From positions 2,889,001 through 2,953,000 of the forward strand of contig NZ_AP025667.1 of NCBI RefSeq assembly GCF_022846655.1: DNA of 64,000 nt, in the 5' to 3' direction. Under the pieces are notes generated by a model. It was not told the origin of the DNA, did no database searches, and saw only the letters and a program-made list of their open reading frames with translations. Below, piece after piece: positions 40,131 through 49,303 of the stretch. This DNA comes from Streptomyces seoulensis (lineage in GTDB: Bacteria > Actinomycetota > Actinomycetes > Streptomycetales > Streptomycetaceae). How positions within the stretch are numbered: the first letter of the stretch is position 1; each line of letters starts with the position of its first letter. A program made the translations under genes and the position numbers.

Positions 40131-41876
40131 GTGAGGGCCGTTGAGACCGTCCTGCGCCGGCACGCCGAGGACAGCGACCGGCCGCTGGTGGAGGTGACGG
40201 CCGAGGACGGCACCGCCGTCGTCCATTCCTACCGCGACATCACCCGCGCCGCCCACGCCCTGGGCGAGCGGCTGGCGGCGCGCGTCCTCCGGGCAGGGGC
40301 GGCGCGCGTGGGTGTCCTGTGCGGCGACTCCGCCGAGGCCGTGGTCGCCGAACTCGCCCTGCTCGCGCTGCGGGTGACCGGCTGCCCGGTACCGCCCGGC
40401 GCCTCCGCGCCCACCGCGGCGACCCTGCTCGCGGACGTGTCCGCCGTGCTCGCCGACACCCACGGGCTGGCCTTGCTGGCCGCCTGGGCCGACCACCCCG
40501 TGCTGCCCGAGGACTGCCCGGTCGTCCCCGTCGACCTCGCCGCGACCGCGAGCGGCGCCTACCGCGTCCCCGACGACGACCGGGACTGGATCTGCAAGAT
40601 CCTCCCCGCCTCGGCCGGTCCGGTCACACGGGTCGGCATCCGTGCCCACGCCGTCGCCGCTCATCTGGACGCGCTACGGGCGGAGTTGCCCGCCGGGGCC
40701 TTCGCCCGCTGCGCGGTCACCGTCCCGCTGGCCACCCTCGCCCACCAGGTGGCCGCCACACCGCTGGCCATCGCCGACCGGGGCTGCCTGGTCCTGCCCC
40801 CGGCCGGCGTCCCCGACACCGCGCTGCCCGGTTGGACGGCCGCCGTCCGGCCCACCGCGCTCGCCGTCACCCCGCCCGGCGCGGTGGCGCTGATCGGCGC
40901 CGCCCGCACCGCCCGCCGCGAGGGCAGGCCCGTCCCGGCCGCCCTGTTCGGCACCCCCGGCGTCCCGCTGCTGTGGTGCGGCACGGAGGTGCCCCACCCC
41001 CTGCTCCGCGAGTGCGAGGGCCTCGGGCTGCCGGTGTACGCCGGGTACGGGCTGGCCGAGAACACCGGCGCCGTCAGTTGGAACACCCCCGCCGCCCGCA
41101 GGTCCGGCACGGTCGGCCGGCCCCTGTCCCACGTCCGCACCGAGATCGGCCCCGATGGCGAACTGCTCGTCGGCGGTGCCGGGTTGGCCGTATCGCTGAC
41201 CCCCAAGGACCCGGACGCCGACACCGACGGCTGGCTCCACACCGGCGTCCGGGCCGCCATCGACGCCGACGGGTTCGTCCACCTGGTCCGCCCGGAGCGC
41301 GCCCGGCGCGCCGGGGAACCGCTGACCCCCGAGATCGGCCGCCTGCTCTACTCCCTGGTCCGCTCCCTGCGCGCGGACTGCGTGGTGACGTTCGACGGCA
41401 CGGCCGACGGCTCCCTCGTCCAGCTCGCCGCGGGCGCGCGGGCCAACGGCACCGGACAGGTCGTCGGCCATGTGCCCGACGCACACCGGGCCGCCGACAC
41501 ACGGGCCCGGCTGACCGCCGCCGGGCTGGCCCCCTGGGCGGAGGTCCGCCACGCCGGACTGCACGACCTCGGCCGCGCCCCCGCCCCGGTCGACCTCGCC
41601 CTGCTCGACTGCCGCCCCGACCTGACCCTGCCCGCGCTCACCGCGCTGGAGGGGCGGATGCGCCCCGGCACCATCGTGCTCGCCCTGGGCTCCGCCCCCA
41701 CCGGCCCCTACCTCGACCGGGTGCGCGACGGCGCGGACTACCTGTCGATGCCCCTGCCCGTCGGCGCCGGAGCGGAGGTCTCCATCCGGCTCACCCCGGC
41801 CACCGCCGTCCCCCGACCCGCTCCCCGTCCGGTCCCCGGACCGGTCACGCCCACCCCACAGCCCAGCGGAGAGTGA
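40131..41876 (+). CDS. AMP-binding domain / O-methyltransferase-like fusion
   Basis: 581 aa. Residues about 1-400 are a short ANL adenylation-like fold: 'YAGYGLAENTGAVSWNTP' (A5-like) and 'GWLHTGVRAAIDADGFVHLVRPERA' (A7/A8-like, D of GD replaced by V) are present, but the A3 Ser/Thr/Gly-rich ATP loop is replaced by 'CKILPASAGPVTRVGIR', so adenylation ability is doubtful. Residues about 405-560 look like a caffeoyl-CoA-type O-methyltransferase ('GARANGTGQVVGHVPDAHRA', 'PVDLALLDCRPDLTLPAL', 'MRPGTIVLAL'). GTG start with GGGAGGAA upstream. Directly precedes the creE-like gene. Function unknown. Confidence 0.65.
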   Translation: MRAVETVLRRHAEDSDRPLVEVTAEDGTAVVHSYRDITRAAHALGERLAARVLRAGAARVGVLCGDSAEAVVAELALLALRVTGCPVPPGASAPTAATLLADVSAVLADTHGLALLAAWADHPVLPEDCPVVPVDLAATASGAYRVPDDDRDWICKILPASAGPVTRVGIRAHAVAAHLDALRAELPAGAFARCAVTVPLATLAHQVAATPLAIADRGCLVLPPAGVPDTALPGWTAAVRPTALAVTPPGAVALIGAARTARREGRPVPAALFGTPGVPLLWCGTEVPHPLLRECEGLGLPVYAGYGLAENTGAVSWNTPAARRSGTVGRPLSHVRTEIGPDGELLVGGAGLAVSLTPKDPDADTDGWLHTGVRAAIDADGFVHLVRPERARRAGEPLTPEIGRLLYSLVRSLRADCVVTFDGTADGSLVQLAAGARANGTGQVVGHVPDAHRAADTRARLTAAGLAPWAEVRHAGLHDLGRAPAPVDLALLDCRPDLTLPALTALEGRMRPGTIVLALGSAPTGPYLDRVRDGADYLSMPLPVGAGAEVSIRLTPATAVPRPAPRPVPGPVTPTPQPSGE

Positions 41877-41880
41877 CCCT

Positions 41881-43824
41881 TTGATCAGCACACCCTCGGA
41901 GATCTGCATCGTCGGGGCGGGACCCCGCGGCGTGTCCGTCCTGGAGCGGCTGCTCGCCCAGGAACGCAAGTCGCCCTCGCGTGAACGCCTCACCGTGCAC
42001 ATCGTCGACCCCTCGCCCCCGGGACCGGGCCGGGTCTGGCGCACCGCGCAGTCCCCGCACCTGCTCATGAACACCGTCGCCTCACAGGTCACCCTGTTCA
42101 CCGACCACAGCGTCGACATCACCGGCCCCGTCGAGGACGGCCCCAGCCTGTACGAGTGGGCGCGCCGCCTCGCCGACACCGACAGCGCGGACGAGCCGCT
42201 CGCCGCCGAGGCCCGCGCCCTCGGCCCCGACTCCTACCCGACCCGCGCCTTCTACGGCCACTACCTGAGCTGGGTCTTCCGGCGCCTCCTCGCCACCGCC
42301 CCCGCGCACATCACCGTCCGGGTGCACACCTCGCGCGCGGTCGCCCTGGACGACGCCGGTCCCAGGCCGGACGGCCCGCAGAGCGTGCTCCTGGCCGACG
42401 GCACGAAGCTGACCGGACTCGACGCCGTCGTCCTCGCCCTCGGCCACCTCCCCGCCCGGCCCACACCCGAGACACGCAGGCTCGCCGACTTCGCCGCCAC
42501 CCACGGGCTGACGTATCTGCAACCGGCCAACCCCGCCGACCACGACCTGTCGGGCATCGCCGCCGGGCAGCCGGTGCTGCTGCGGGGACTCGGCCTCAAC
42601 TTCTTCGACTACGTGGCGCTGTTCACGCTCGGCCGGGGCGGCTCCTTCACCCGCGTCGGCGACCGGCTCGTCTACACGCCCTCCGGCGAGGAACCCCGCA
42701 TGTTCGCGGGCTCCCGGCGCGGAGTGCCCTACCACGCCCGCGGGGAGAACCAGAAGGGCGCCCACGGCCGCCACGAGCCACGGCTGCTCGACCCGGAACG
42801 GGTGGCCGCACTGCGCGAACGCGCCCGGCGGGGCGAGCGGTTGAGCTTCCGTGCCGACCTGTGGCCCCTGATCGCCCGCGAGGTCCAGGGCGTCTTCTAC
42901 GCGGCCCTGCTCACCTCCCGCGGGCAGGACGCGACCGCCTTCGCCGACGCCTACCCGCACGTCCCGGACGGCCAGGAGGAGGCGTTCCTCGACGCGGCCG
43001 GCATCGGCGCGGCCGACCGCTGGGACTGGGACCGCATCGCCCGCCCTTACGGCGAACGGGAGTTCACCGACCTGCCCGCGTACCGCGCCTGGCTGCTCGG
43101 CCACCTCCGCCAGGACGTGACCGACGCCCGCGCGGGGAACGTCACCGGCCCGCTCAAGGCCGGCCTCGACGTGCTGCGCGACCTGCGCAACGAGATCCGC
43201 CTCGTGGTCGACCACGACGGCATCGACGGCACCTCCTACCGCGACGAACTGCACGGCTGGTACACCCCGCTCAACGCCTTCCTCTCCATCGGACCGCCCG
43301 CCTCCCGCATCGAGGAACTCGCCGCCCTCATCGAGGCCGGAGTCGTGGAGATCCTGCCGCCCGGCCTGCGCGTCACCACCGGGACCGACGGCCCCGCCTT
43401 CACCGCCCGCACCCTCGGCGGAGCCGATGTCGCCCCGCCCTTCACCGCGCTCATCGAGGCCCGGCTGCCCGAGCCCGACCTGCTCGGCACCGCCGACCCC
43501 CTGCTGCGCCACCTGCTGAGCACCGGCCGGTGCCGCCCCCACCGGATACCGGACGCCCACGGCGGCGCGTACGAGACCGGCGGGCTCGACGTGACGACCC
43601 GCCCGTACCGGCTCGTCGACGCCACCGGCCACCCCCACCCCCGGCGCTTCGCCTACGGCGTCCCCACCGAGTCCGTGCACTGGGTCACCGCCGCGGGCAT
43701 CCGGCCCGGCGTGGGTTCCGTGACGCTGGAGGACTCCGACTCCATCGCGCACGCCGTACTGTCCCTGCCCGTCACCGAGTCCGACCCGAGGGGCGCCACC
43801 GGCCCGGCGGAGGTGACCGCATGA
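41881..43824 (+). CDS. creE: CreE-like FAD monooxygenase (aspartate to nitrosuccinate)
   Basis: 647-aa FAD/NAD(P)-binding protein of the NAD_binding_9 type: 'CIVGAGPRGVSVLERLL' (GxGxxG, FAD) at residue 8-24, 'HLLMNTVASQVTLFTD' and 'AVVLALGHLPARPTPET'. Family, size and coupling to a lyase-superfamily gene (ATGA overlap) match CreE/CreD of cremeomycin and FzmM/FzmL of fosfazinomycin, where the flavoenzyme oxidises L-aspartate to nitrosuccinate. TTG start with GGAGAG about 8 nt upstream. Other amine N-oxidations by this family are the alternative. Confidence 0.75.
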   Translation: MISTPSEICIVGAGPRGVSVLERLLAQERKSPSRERLTVHIVDPSPPGPGRVWRTAQSPHLLMNTVASQVTLFTDHSVDITGPVEDGPSLYEWARRLADTDSADEPLAAEARALGPDSYPTRAFYGHYLSWVFRRLLATAPAHITVRVHTSRAVALDDAGPRPDGPQSVLLADGTKLTGLDAVVLALGHLPARPTPETRRLADFAATHGLTYLQPANPADHDLSGIAAGQPVLLRGLGLNFFDYVALFTLGRGGSFTRVGDRLVYTPSGEEPRMFAGSRRGVPYHARGENQKGAHGRHEPRLLDPERVAALRERARRGERLSFRADLWPLIAREVQGVFYAALLTSRGQDATAFADAYPHVPDGQEEAFLDAAGIGAADRWDWDRIARPYGEREFTDLPAYRAWLLGHLRQDVTDARAGNVTGPLKAGLDVLRDLRNEIRLVVDHDGIDGTSYRDELHGWYTPLNAFLSIGPPASRIEELAALIEAGVVEILPPGLRVTTGTDGPAFTARTLGGADVAPPFTALIEARLPEPDLLGTADPLLRHLLSTGRCRPHRIPDAHGGAYETGGLDVTTRPYRLVDATGHPHPRRFAYGVPTESVHWVTAAGIRPGVGSVTLEDSDSIAHAVLSLPVTESDPRGATGPAEVTA

Positions 43825-45212
43825 ACGCCGGACTCGACTTCGGCCTCCTGTCCCCGGTGCGCGCCGGGGTGCCCGTGGAGGAGGCGACCGGGGACATGGC
43901 CTGGCTCCAGGCCATGCTCGACGCCGAGGCCGCGCTCGCGCGGGCCCAGGCCCGGCTCGGCGCCGTCCCCGCCCCGGCCGCCGCCGTCATCACCGAGGCC
44001 GCCGACGCGGACCGGCTGGACGTGCGCGCCCTCGCGCTGGCAGCCCGTGAGACCGCCAACCCGGTGGTCGGCCTGGTCCGCGCCTTCACCGCCGTGGTGG
44101 CCGCCGCCGACCCGGCCGCCGCCGAGTACGTCCACCGGGGCTCCACCAGCCAGGACATCCTGGACACCGGCACCATGCTGGTGGCCGCCCGCGCGCTGCG
44201 CCTGACCGTCGCCGACCTGCGCGCCACCGCCGGGGAGCTGGCCCGGCTCGCCGAGGCACACCGGGACACCGCCATGGCCGGGCGCACGCTCGCCCTGCAC
44301 GCCGTGCCCACCACCTTCGGACTGAAGGCGGCGGGCTGGCGGTCCCTGGTCCTGGACTCCGCCGACCGGCTCGGCCGCGTCCTGGACCACGGCCTGCCGG
44401 TGGCGCTCGGCGGCGCGGCGGGCACCCTCGCCGGATACCTCGAGTACGCGCGCCTCGACGGAGCCACCGGCGCCGGAGATCCGGGCGGCTACCTCGACGC
44501 CCTGACCGCCGCCTACGCCGAGGAGACCGGCCTCGCCCGCCCGGTGCTGCCCTGGCACGCGCTGCGCACCCCGGTCGCCGACCTCGGCGCCGCGCTCGCC
44601 CACACGGCGGCGGCGCTCGGCAAGATCGCGGTCGACGTGCAGGTCATGGTCCGTACCGAGGTCGGAGAGGTGACCGAACCCGGCCCGGCCGGCCGGGGCG
44701 CCTCCTCCGCGATGCCGCACAAACGCAACCCGGTCCTCGCCACCCTGATCCGCTCGGCCGCCCTCCAGGTTCCCGTGCTCGCCGCCGGGCTCACCCAGTG
44801 CCTCACCACCGAGGACGAACGCTCCGCCGGGGGCTGGCACGCCGAATGGACGCTGCTGCGCGAGGCACTGCGCCTGACCGGCGGTGCCGCGCACACCGCG
44901 CTCGACCTCGCCCGGGGACTGACCGTCCACGCCGACCGGATGCGGGCCAACCTCGGCCTGACCGGGGGCCAGATCGTCTCCGAGCGCGTCGCCGCCGTCC
45001 TCGCCCCACGCCTGGGCAAGGCGGAGGCCCGGCGCCTGCTGACCGGGGCGTCGACGCGTGCGGCTGCCGAGGGAACATCGCTGGCCGAAGTCCTCTCGTC
45101 GCTGCCGGAGTTGAAGGGCGTGCTGGACGCGCACGAGCTGACGGAACTGCTCGACCCGGCGCACTACACGGGCGTGGCGGGCGCGTTGGTGGACCGCGCG
45201 CTGAAACGCTGA
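43821..45212 (+). CDS. creD: CreD-like nitrosuccinate lyase
   Basis: 463-aa member of the fumarase/adenylosuccinate lyase superfamily, closest in pattern to 3-carboxy-cis,cis-muconate cycloisomerases: 'VHRGSTSQDILDTGTML', and the catalytic SSAMPHKRNP loop ('GRGASSAMPHKRNPVLATL'). Coupled to the creE-like gene by ATGA overlap. By analogy with CreD it eliminates nitrous acid from nitrosuccinate, giving fumarate. The nitrite would feed a diazotase in the same cluster. Confidence 0.8.
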   Translation: MNAGLDFGLLSPVRAGVPVEEATGDMAWLQAMLDAEAALARAQARLGAVPAPAAAVITEAADADRLDVRALALAARETANPVVGLVRAFTAVVAAADPAAAEYVHRGSTSQDILDTGTMLVAARALRLTVADLRATAGELARLAEAHRDTAMAGRTLALHAVPTTFGLKAAGWRSLVLDSADRLGRVLDHGLPVALGGAAGTLAGYLEYARLDGATGAGDPGGYLDALTAAYAEETGLARPVLPWHALRTPVADLGAALAHTAAALGKIAVDVQVMVRTEVGEVTEPGPAGRGASSAMPHKRNPVLATLIRSAALQVPVLAAGLTQCLTTEDERSAGGWHAEWTLLREALRLTGGAAHTALDLARGLTVHADRMRANLGLTGGQIVSERVAAVLAPRLGKAEARRLLTGASTRAAAEGTSLAEVLSSLPELKGVLDAHELTELLDPAHYTGVAGALVDRALKR

Positions 45213-45290
45213 GGGAACGGGACGCGGGCGGCCTCCGTTGCCTACGCTGGCGGCGGCTCGTCCGTTCCGACCGACCTCAGGAGACGACCT

Positions 45291-46025
45291 GTGCCCAGCC
45301 GTACCCGGACCGAGGACTTCCGCGCGCTGCACCAACGGCCCGACCCCGGCGACCCGCTGGTGATCCCCAACGTCTGGGACGCGGTGAGCGCGCGGGTGTT
45401 CGCGGACGCGGGGCACCGGGTGCTGGCCACCTCCAGCGCCGCGGTCGCCGCCGTGCTCGGCCACCCCGACGGCGGAGCCACCCCGGCCGACGAGATGTTC
45501 GACGCGCTCGCCCGGATCGTCCGCGCGGTCGACGTCCCGGTGACCGCCGACATCGAGGACGGCTACGGGCTGCCGCCCGCCGAGATCGCGGAACGGCTGC
45601 TCGCCGTCGGCGCGGTGGGCTGCAACCTGGAGGACACCGACCACGCCTCCGGCAAGCTCAAGGACGCCCAGGAGCACGCCGACTGGCTGGCCGAGGTCAC
45701 GGCGGCCGCCGGGGGCCGGCTGGTGCTCAACGCCCGCGTGGACACGTTCCTGTACGGCGCGAGCGACGCGGAGGAGGCGATCGTCCGTGGCCGCCTCTAC
45801 ACCGAGGCCGGGGCGGACGTCGTCTATCCGATCCTGGCCCCGGCCGAGCTGCTCCCCGAGCTGTCCAAGGGCGTCCCGGCCCCGCTGAACGCCCTGTACC
45901 TGCCGAACGGGCCGACCCCGGCGGAGCTGGGCGGGCTGGGCGCCGCCCGCGTCACGTTCGGCGGCGGACTGCACGAGCGGGCCAAGGCGTCCCTCACGGA
46001 GATCGCCCGCACCCTGCCCGCATGA
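45291..46025 (+). CDS. Isocitrate lyase/PEP mutase family protein
   Basis: 244-aa TIM-barrel enzyme: '[18 protein letters not shown]', Mg-binding '[18 protein letters not shown]' and '[13 protein letters not shown]'. This short subgroup lacks the K-K-C-G-H motif of isocitrate lyases and is widespread in primary metabolism, so a link to the cluster is not required. GTG start; CAGGAG upstream. It ends before a 16-bp terminator. Confidence 0.8.
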   Translation: MPSRTRTEDFRALHQRPDPGDPLVIPNVWDAVSARVFADAGHRVLATSSAAVAAVLGHPDGGATPADEMFDALARIVRAVDVPVTADIEDGYGLPPAEIAERLLAVGAVGCNLEDTDHASGKLKDAQEHADWLAEVTAAAGGRLVLNARVDTFLYGASDAEEAIVRGRLYTEAGADVVYPILAPAELLPELSKGVPAPLNALYLPNGPTPAELGGLGAARVTFGGGLHERAKASLTEIARTLPA

Positions 46026-46038
46026 CCCCAGGCACATG

Positions 46039-46077
46039 AAGGTGCGCCCCGCCCGAGTCCTGGGCGGGGCGCACCTT
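46039..46077. terminator. Strong bidirectional terminator
   Basis: Perfect 16-bp stem AAGGTGCGCCCCGCCC (46039-46054) with its complement at 46062-46077, 7-nt loop, between the convergent PEP-mutase-like gene and metK. The natural border between the two clusters. Confidence 0.85.
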
Positions 46078-46082
46078 TGGAG

Positions 46083-47269
46083 CTAGAGCCCGGCCACCGC
46101 GCGGAGCGCCTCCGCCCGGTCGGTGCGCTCCCAGGTGAAGTCCGGGAGCTCGCGGCCGAAGTGGCCGTAGGCCGCCGTCCGGGCGTAGATCGGGCGCAGC
46201 AGGTCGAGGTCGCGGATGATGGCCGCCGGGCGCAGGTCGAAGACCTCGTCGATGCCCTGCCGATCGCGTCGACACCGACCCGGTGGGTGCCGAAGGTCTC
46301 GATGAACAGGCCCACCGGCTCCGCCCGCCCGATGGCGTAGGCCACCTGCACCTCGCAGCGGGACGCCAGGCCGGCCGCCACCACGTTCTTGGCGACCCAG
46401 CGCATCGCGTACGCGGCCGAACGGTCCACCTTGGAGGGGTCCTTGCCCGAGAAGGCGCCGCCGCCGTGCCGGGCCATGCCCCCGTAGGTGTCGATGATGA
46501 TCTTCCGGCCGGTCAGGCCGGCGTCGCCCATCGGTCCGCCGATGTGGAAGCGGCCGGTGGGATTGACCAGCAACCGGCAGCCCTCGGTGTCGAGTTCGAT
46601 GCCGTCACCGGCCAGCCGCGCCAGCTCCACGTCGACCACGTTCCGGCGCACCTCGGGCACCAGCAGGTCCTCCAGCGAGACGTCCGCCGCGTGCTGCGCG
46701 GAGACCACGACCGTGTCCAGGCGGACCGCCCGGTCCCCGTCGTACTCGACCGTGACCTGCGTCTTCCCGTCGGGCCTGAGGTACGGCATGTTCCCCGAGC
46801 GGCGCACCTCCGTCAGCCGCTGGGCCAGCCGGTGCGCGAGCCGGATCGGCAACGGCATCAGTTCCGGTGTCTCGTCGGTCGCGTACCCGAACATCAGGCC
46901 CTGGTCCCCGGCGCCCTGGGCGGCCAGGAGATCCTCGCTGTCCGCGTCGACACCGCGCGCGATGTCGGGGGACTGGGCGCCGATGGAGACGGACACCCCG
47001 CAGGAGGCGCCGTCGAAGCCCTTCGCCGACGCGTCGTAGCCGATGTCGAGCACGGCCTCACGGACCAGCGCGGGCACGTCCGCCCAGGCCCGCGTGGTGA
47101 CTTCACCGGCCACGTGCACCTGGCCGGTGGTGATGAGGGTCTCCACGGCGACACGCGAGCCGGGGTCACGCGCCAGCAGCGCGTCGAGGACCGTGTCGCT
47201 GATCCGGTCGGCCATCTTGTCGGGATGGCCCTCGGTGACGGACTCCGAAGTGAACAGACGGCGGGGCAT
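46083..47269 (-). pseudogene. metK: S-adenosylmethionine synthetase, single frameshift
   Basis: MetK with all N-terminal and central signatures ('[20 protein letters not shown]', '[12 protein letters not shown]', '[19 protein letters not shown]'). The frame breaks at about 46254-46262 after '[11 protein letters not shown]'; one extra base there restores '[19 protein letters not shown]' through '[19 protein letters not shown]' to a TAG at 46083-46085, total about 395 codons, the normal size. The uninterrupted frame instead runs on into nonsense to 45824. Either a real inactivating deletion or a one-base assembly error in a C/G run. A cluster-borne second metK would supply SAM for the methyltransferases. 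Shine-Dalgarno GAGGAG. Confidence 0.85.
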
Positions 47270-47338
47270 GACACTCCTCGGGTTGCAGCGGCTGCTGACG
47301 GTGCGGGGTGGCCGGGGCGAGTGGGCCCCGGCCGGGTG

Positions 47339-48310
47339 TCACCAGGCGTACGCCTCCGGGGCGGGCCGGTGACCGGGGAAGATCTCGTCGAGCCGGGCCA
47401 GCGCCTTCGGCTCCAGCTCCACCTCCAGTGCCGCGAGGGCGCTGTGGAACTGCTCCAGCGTGCGCGGGCCGACCACGGGCGCGGTGACGGCCGGGTTGGC
47501 GAGCAGCCAGGCCAGCGCGATGTGCCCCGGCTCCAGGCCCAGTTCGGCGGCGAAGTCCTCGTACTCCTGGATCTGCGGACGTCGGGTAGCCAGCGCGGCG
47601 GCGGCCCGTGCGACCGTGCGCCGCACGCCTCGGCGTTCGTCCCGCAGCACCCCGGCGAGGAGGCCGCTGTGCAGCGGGGACCAGGGGAGCAGGCCGATGC
47701 CGTAGCGCCGGGCGGCCGGGACCACCTCCAGCTCCACCGTGCGTTCCAGCAGGTTGTAGTGGGACTGCTCGCTGACCAGGCCGGGCAGGTGCCGGGCGCG
47801 TGCGGACTCCTGGGCCTCGGCCAGGTGCCAGCCCGCGAAGTTGCTCGACCCGACGTACACGATCTTGCCCTGGGTCACCAGGACGTCCATGGCCTGCCAG
47901 ACCTCGTCCCACGGCGTGGACCGGTCGACGTGGTGCATCTGGTAGAGGTCGATGTGGTCGGTGCGCAACCGCCGCAGGCTGGCCTCGACCGCCCGGCGGA
48001 TGTGCAGGGCCGACAGCCCGCCCTCGTTGGGCCAGTCGCCCATGTCCGAGTACACCTTGGTGGCCAGCACGGTCCGTTCGCGGCGGCCGCCGCCCCGCGC
48101 GAGCCAGTTGCCGATCACCGTCTCCGTCAGGCCGGGCCGCTCGGGCCAGCCGTACAGGTCGGCGGTGTCGACGAAGTTGACGCCCGCGTCCAGGGCGGCG
48201 TCCAGGATGCGGTGGGCCTCGGCCTCCTCGGTGTGCACCCCGAAGTTCATGGTGCCGAGGCAGAGCCGGGAGACGCGCAGACCGCTGCGGCCGAGCTGGG
48301 TGTACTCCAT
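47339..48310 (-). CDS. Aldo/keto reductase
   Basis: 323-aa NADPH-dependent AKR (TIM barrel): 'GRSGLRVSRLCLGTMNFG', catalytic Asp/Tyr in 'FVDTADLYGWPERPG', Lys in 'TVLATKVYSDMG', His in 'DLYQMHHVDRSTPWDEVW'. AGGA 6 nt before ATG 48310. Lies in a minus-strand run with an NmrA-like protein and metK; it may be a tailoring enzyme of the phenazine cluster or an independent detoxification enzyme. Confidence 0.87.
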   Translation of the reverse strand: MEYTQLGRSGLRVSRLCLGTMNFGVHTEEAEAHRILDAALDAGVNFVDTADLYGWPERPGLTETVIGNWLARGGGRRERTVLATKVYSDMGDWPNEGGLSALHIRRAVEASLRRLRTDHIDLYQMHHVDRSTPWDEVWQAMDVLVTQGKIVYVGSSNFAGWHLAEAQESARARHLPGLVSEQSHYNLLERTVELEVVPAARRYGIGLLPWSPLHSGLLAGVLRDERRGVRRTVARAAAALATRRPQIQEYEDFAAELGLEPGHIALAWLLANPAVTAPVVGPRTLEQFHSALAALEVELEPKALARLDEIFPGHRPAPEAYAW

Positions 48311-48354
48311 GACCGTCCTTTCGGGGCGGTGGCCGGGTTCGGGGGCGGGCAGGG

Positions 48355-49209
48355 TCAGGAGAAGTCGCCGGCGTGGTCGGCGGCCCAGCGTGCGAAGGTG
48401 CGCGCGGGCCGCCCGGTCAGGTCCTCGACGGCCGAGGTGACCGGCAGGGCGGTCGCGGGGTCGGCCTCGGTCTGGGACCACTCCTTCAGCAGGTCGGCGA
48501 CGATGCCCGGCCGCAGGAAGCGCTCCGCCCCGGACCGCCAGGCTTCGGGGTCGATCCGGGTCACGCGCAGCGGCCGCCCGGTCGCCTCCGCGATCGCGGC
48601 GACCTGCTCCGCCTGCGAGACGGGGGCGGGCCCGGTGACGGTGTACCGCCGCCCGTGGTGGCCGTCCGTCAGCAGCGCGGCCACGGCCGCCGCCGCGAGG
48701 TCGGCCTCGTGGACCACCGGGCAGACGGCGTCCGGATGGGGCAGCCGTACCGTCCCGTCCGCCCGCGCGCCCTGTGCCCACCACAGCGCGTTGGTGGCGA
48801 AGGGGGCCGGCCGGAGCACCGTCCACTGCTCCGGCCCGTTCTCGGCGAGCGCCGCCTCGGCCGCCCGGTAGCGCGGATAGACCCAGGACGCGCGGTCCCG
48901 CGCGGTGTGCCCCGCGGCCCATGCGCCGGTGAACAGTACGACCTTGCGCACTCCGGCGCGCTTCGCCGTCGCCGCGAACGCCGGGATGGCGTCGAGAACC
49001 GGAAAGAGGAAAACGGAGGACACCCCGTCGAGTGCCGGGTAAAGGCTTTCCGGTTCACTCAGATCACCGCGTACGACACTCGCCCCGGAAGGAACTTCCG
49101 CCTTTTCCGGGCTGCGGGTCAATACACGTACGTCTTCGCCTTCGGCGAGCAGTTCCCGTACCACATGGCGGCCCGTTTTACCGGTGGCTCCGGTCACCAG
49201 AATTGTCAT
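48355..49209 (-). CDS. NmrA-like NAD(P)-binding protein
   Basis: 284-aa atypical SDR: 'ILVTGATGKTGRHVVRELL' near the N-terminus (GxxGxxG), 'VRKVVLFTGAWAAG', 'WTVLRPAPFATNALWW'. ATG 49209 gives the family N-terminus but has no clear Shine-Dalgarno, so it may be leaderless; GTG 49242 would add 11 residues. Upstream of and co-directional with the aldo/keto reductase. Substrate unknown. Confidence 0.8.
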   Translation of the reverse strand: MTILVTGATGKTGRHVVRELLAEGEDVRVLTRSPEKAEVPSGASVVRGDLSEPESLYPALDGVSSVFLFPVLDAIPAFAATAKRAGVRKVVLFTGAWAAGHTARDRASWVYPRYRAAEAALAENGPEQWTVLRPAPFATNALWWAQGARADGTVRLPHPDAVCPVVHEADLAAAAVAALLTDGHHGRRYTVTGPAPVSQAEQVAAIAEATGRPLRVTRIDPEAWRSGAERFLRPGIVADLLKEWSQTEADPATALPVTSAVEDLTGRPARTFARWAADHAGDFS

Positions 49210-49256
49210 GCGGAGATCATAGGGAAATCTTCTGGATTCCACGAGGGCCGGTTATT

Positions 49257-49283
49257 CGGGGACCCTTGATCCAGCGGTCCCCG
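49257..49283 (-). terminator. Hairpin after the StrR-like gene
   Basis: CGGGGACC (49257-49264) and GGTCCCCG (49276-49283), 11-nt loop, just downstream of the StrR-like stop on the minus strand. Confidence 0.5.
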
Positions 49284-49303
49284 GATCGGCCGGACTCTCG
49301 CGT

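Noticed and set aside
45291..46025. PEP mutase as sign of a phosphonate cluster
   Set aside because: The protein belongs to the broad short isocitrate-lyase/PEP-mutase group and no phosphonopyruvate decarboxylase or other phosphonate gene is nearby.
45824..46262. C-terminal extension of the metK frame overlapping the PEP-mutase-like gene
   Set aside because: Out-of-frame readthrough after the frameshift; the true C-terminus is visible in another frame and ends at 46083.
46283..48871. 862-aa open frame on the plus strand across metK, aldo/keto reductase and NmrA-like genes
   Set aside because: Spans three unrelated minus-strand genes and their gaps; no domain seen.
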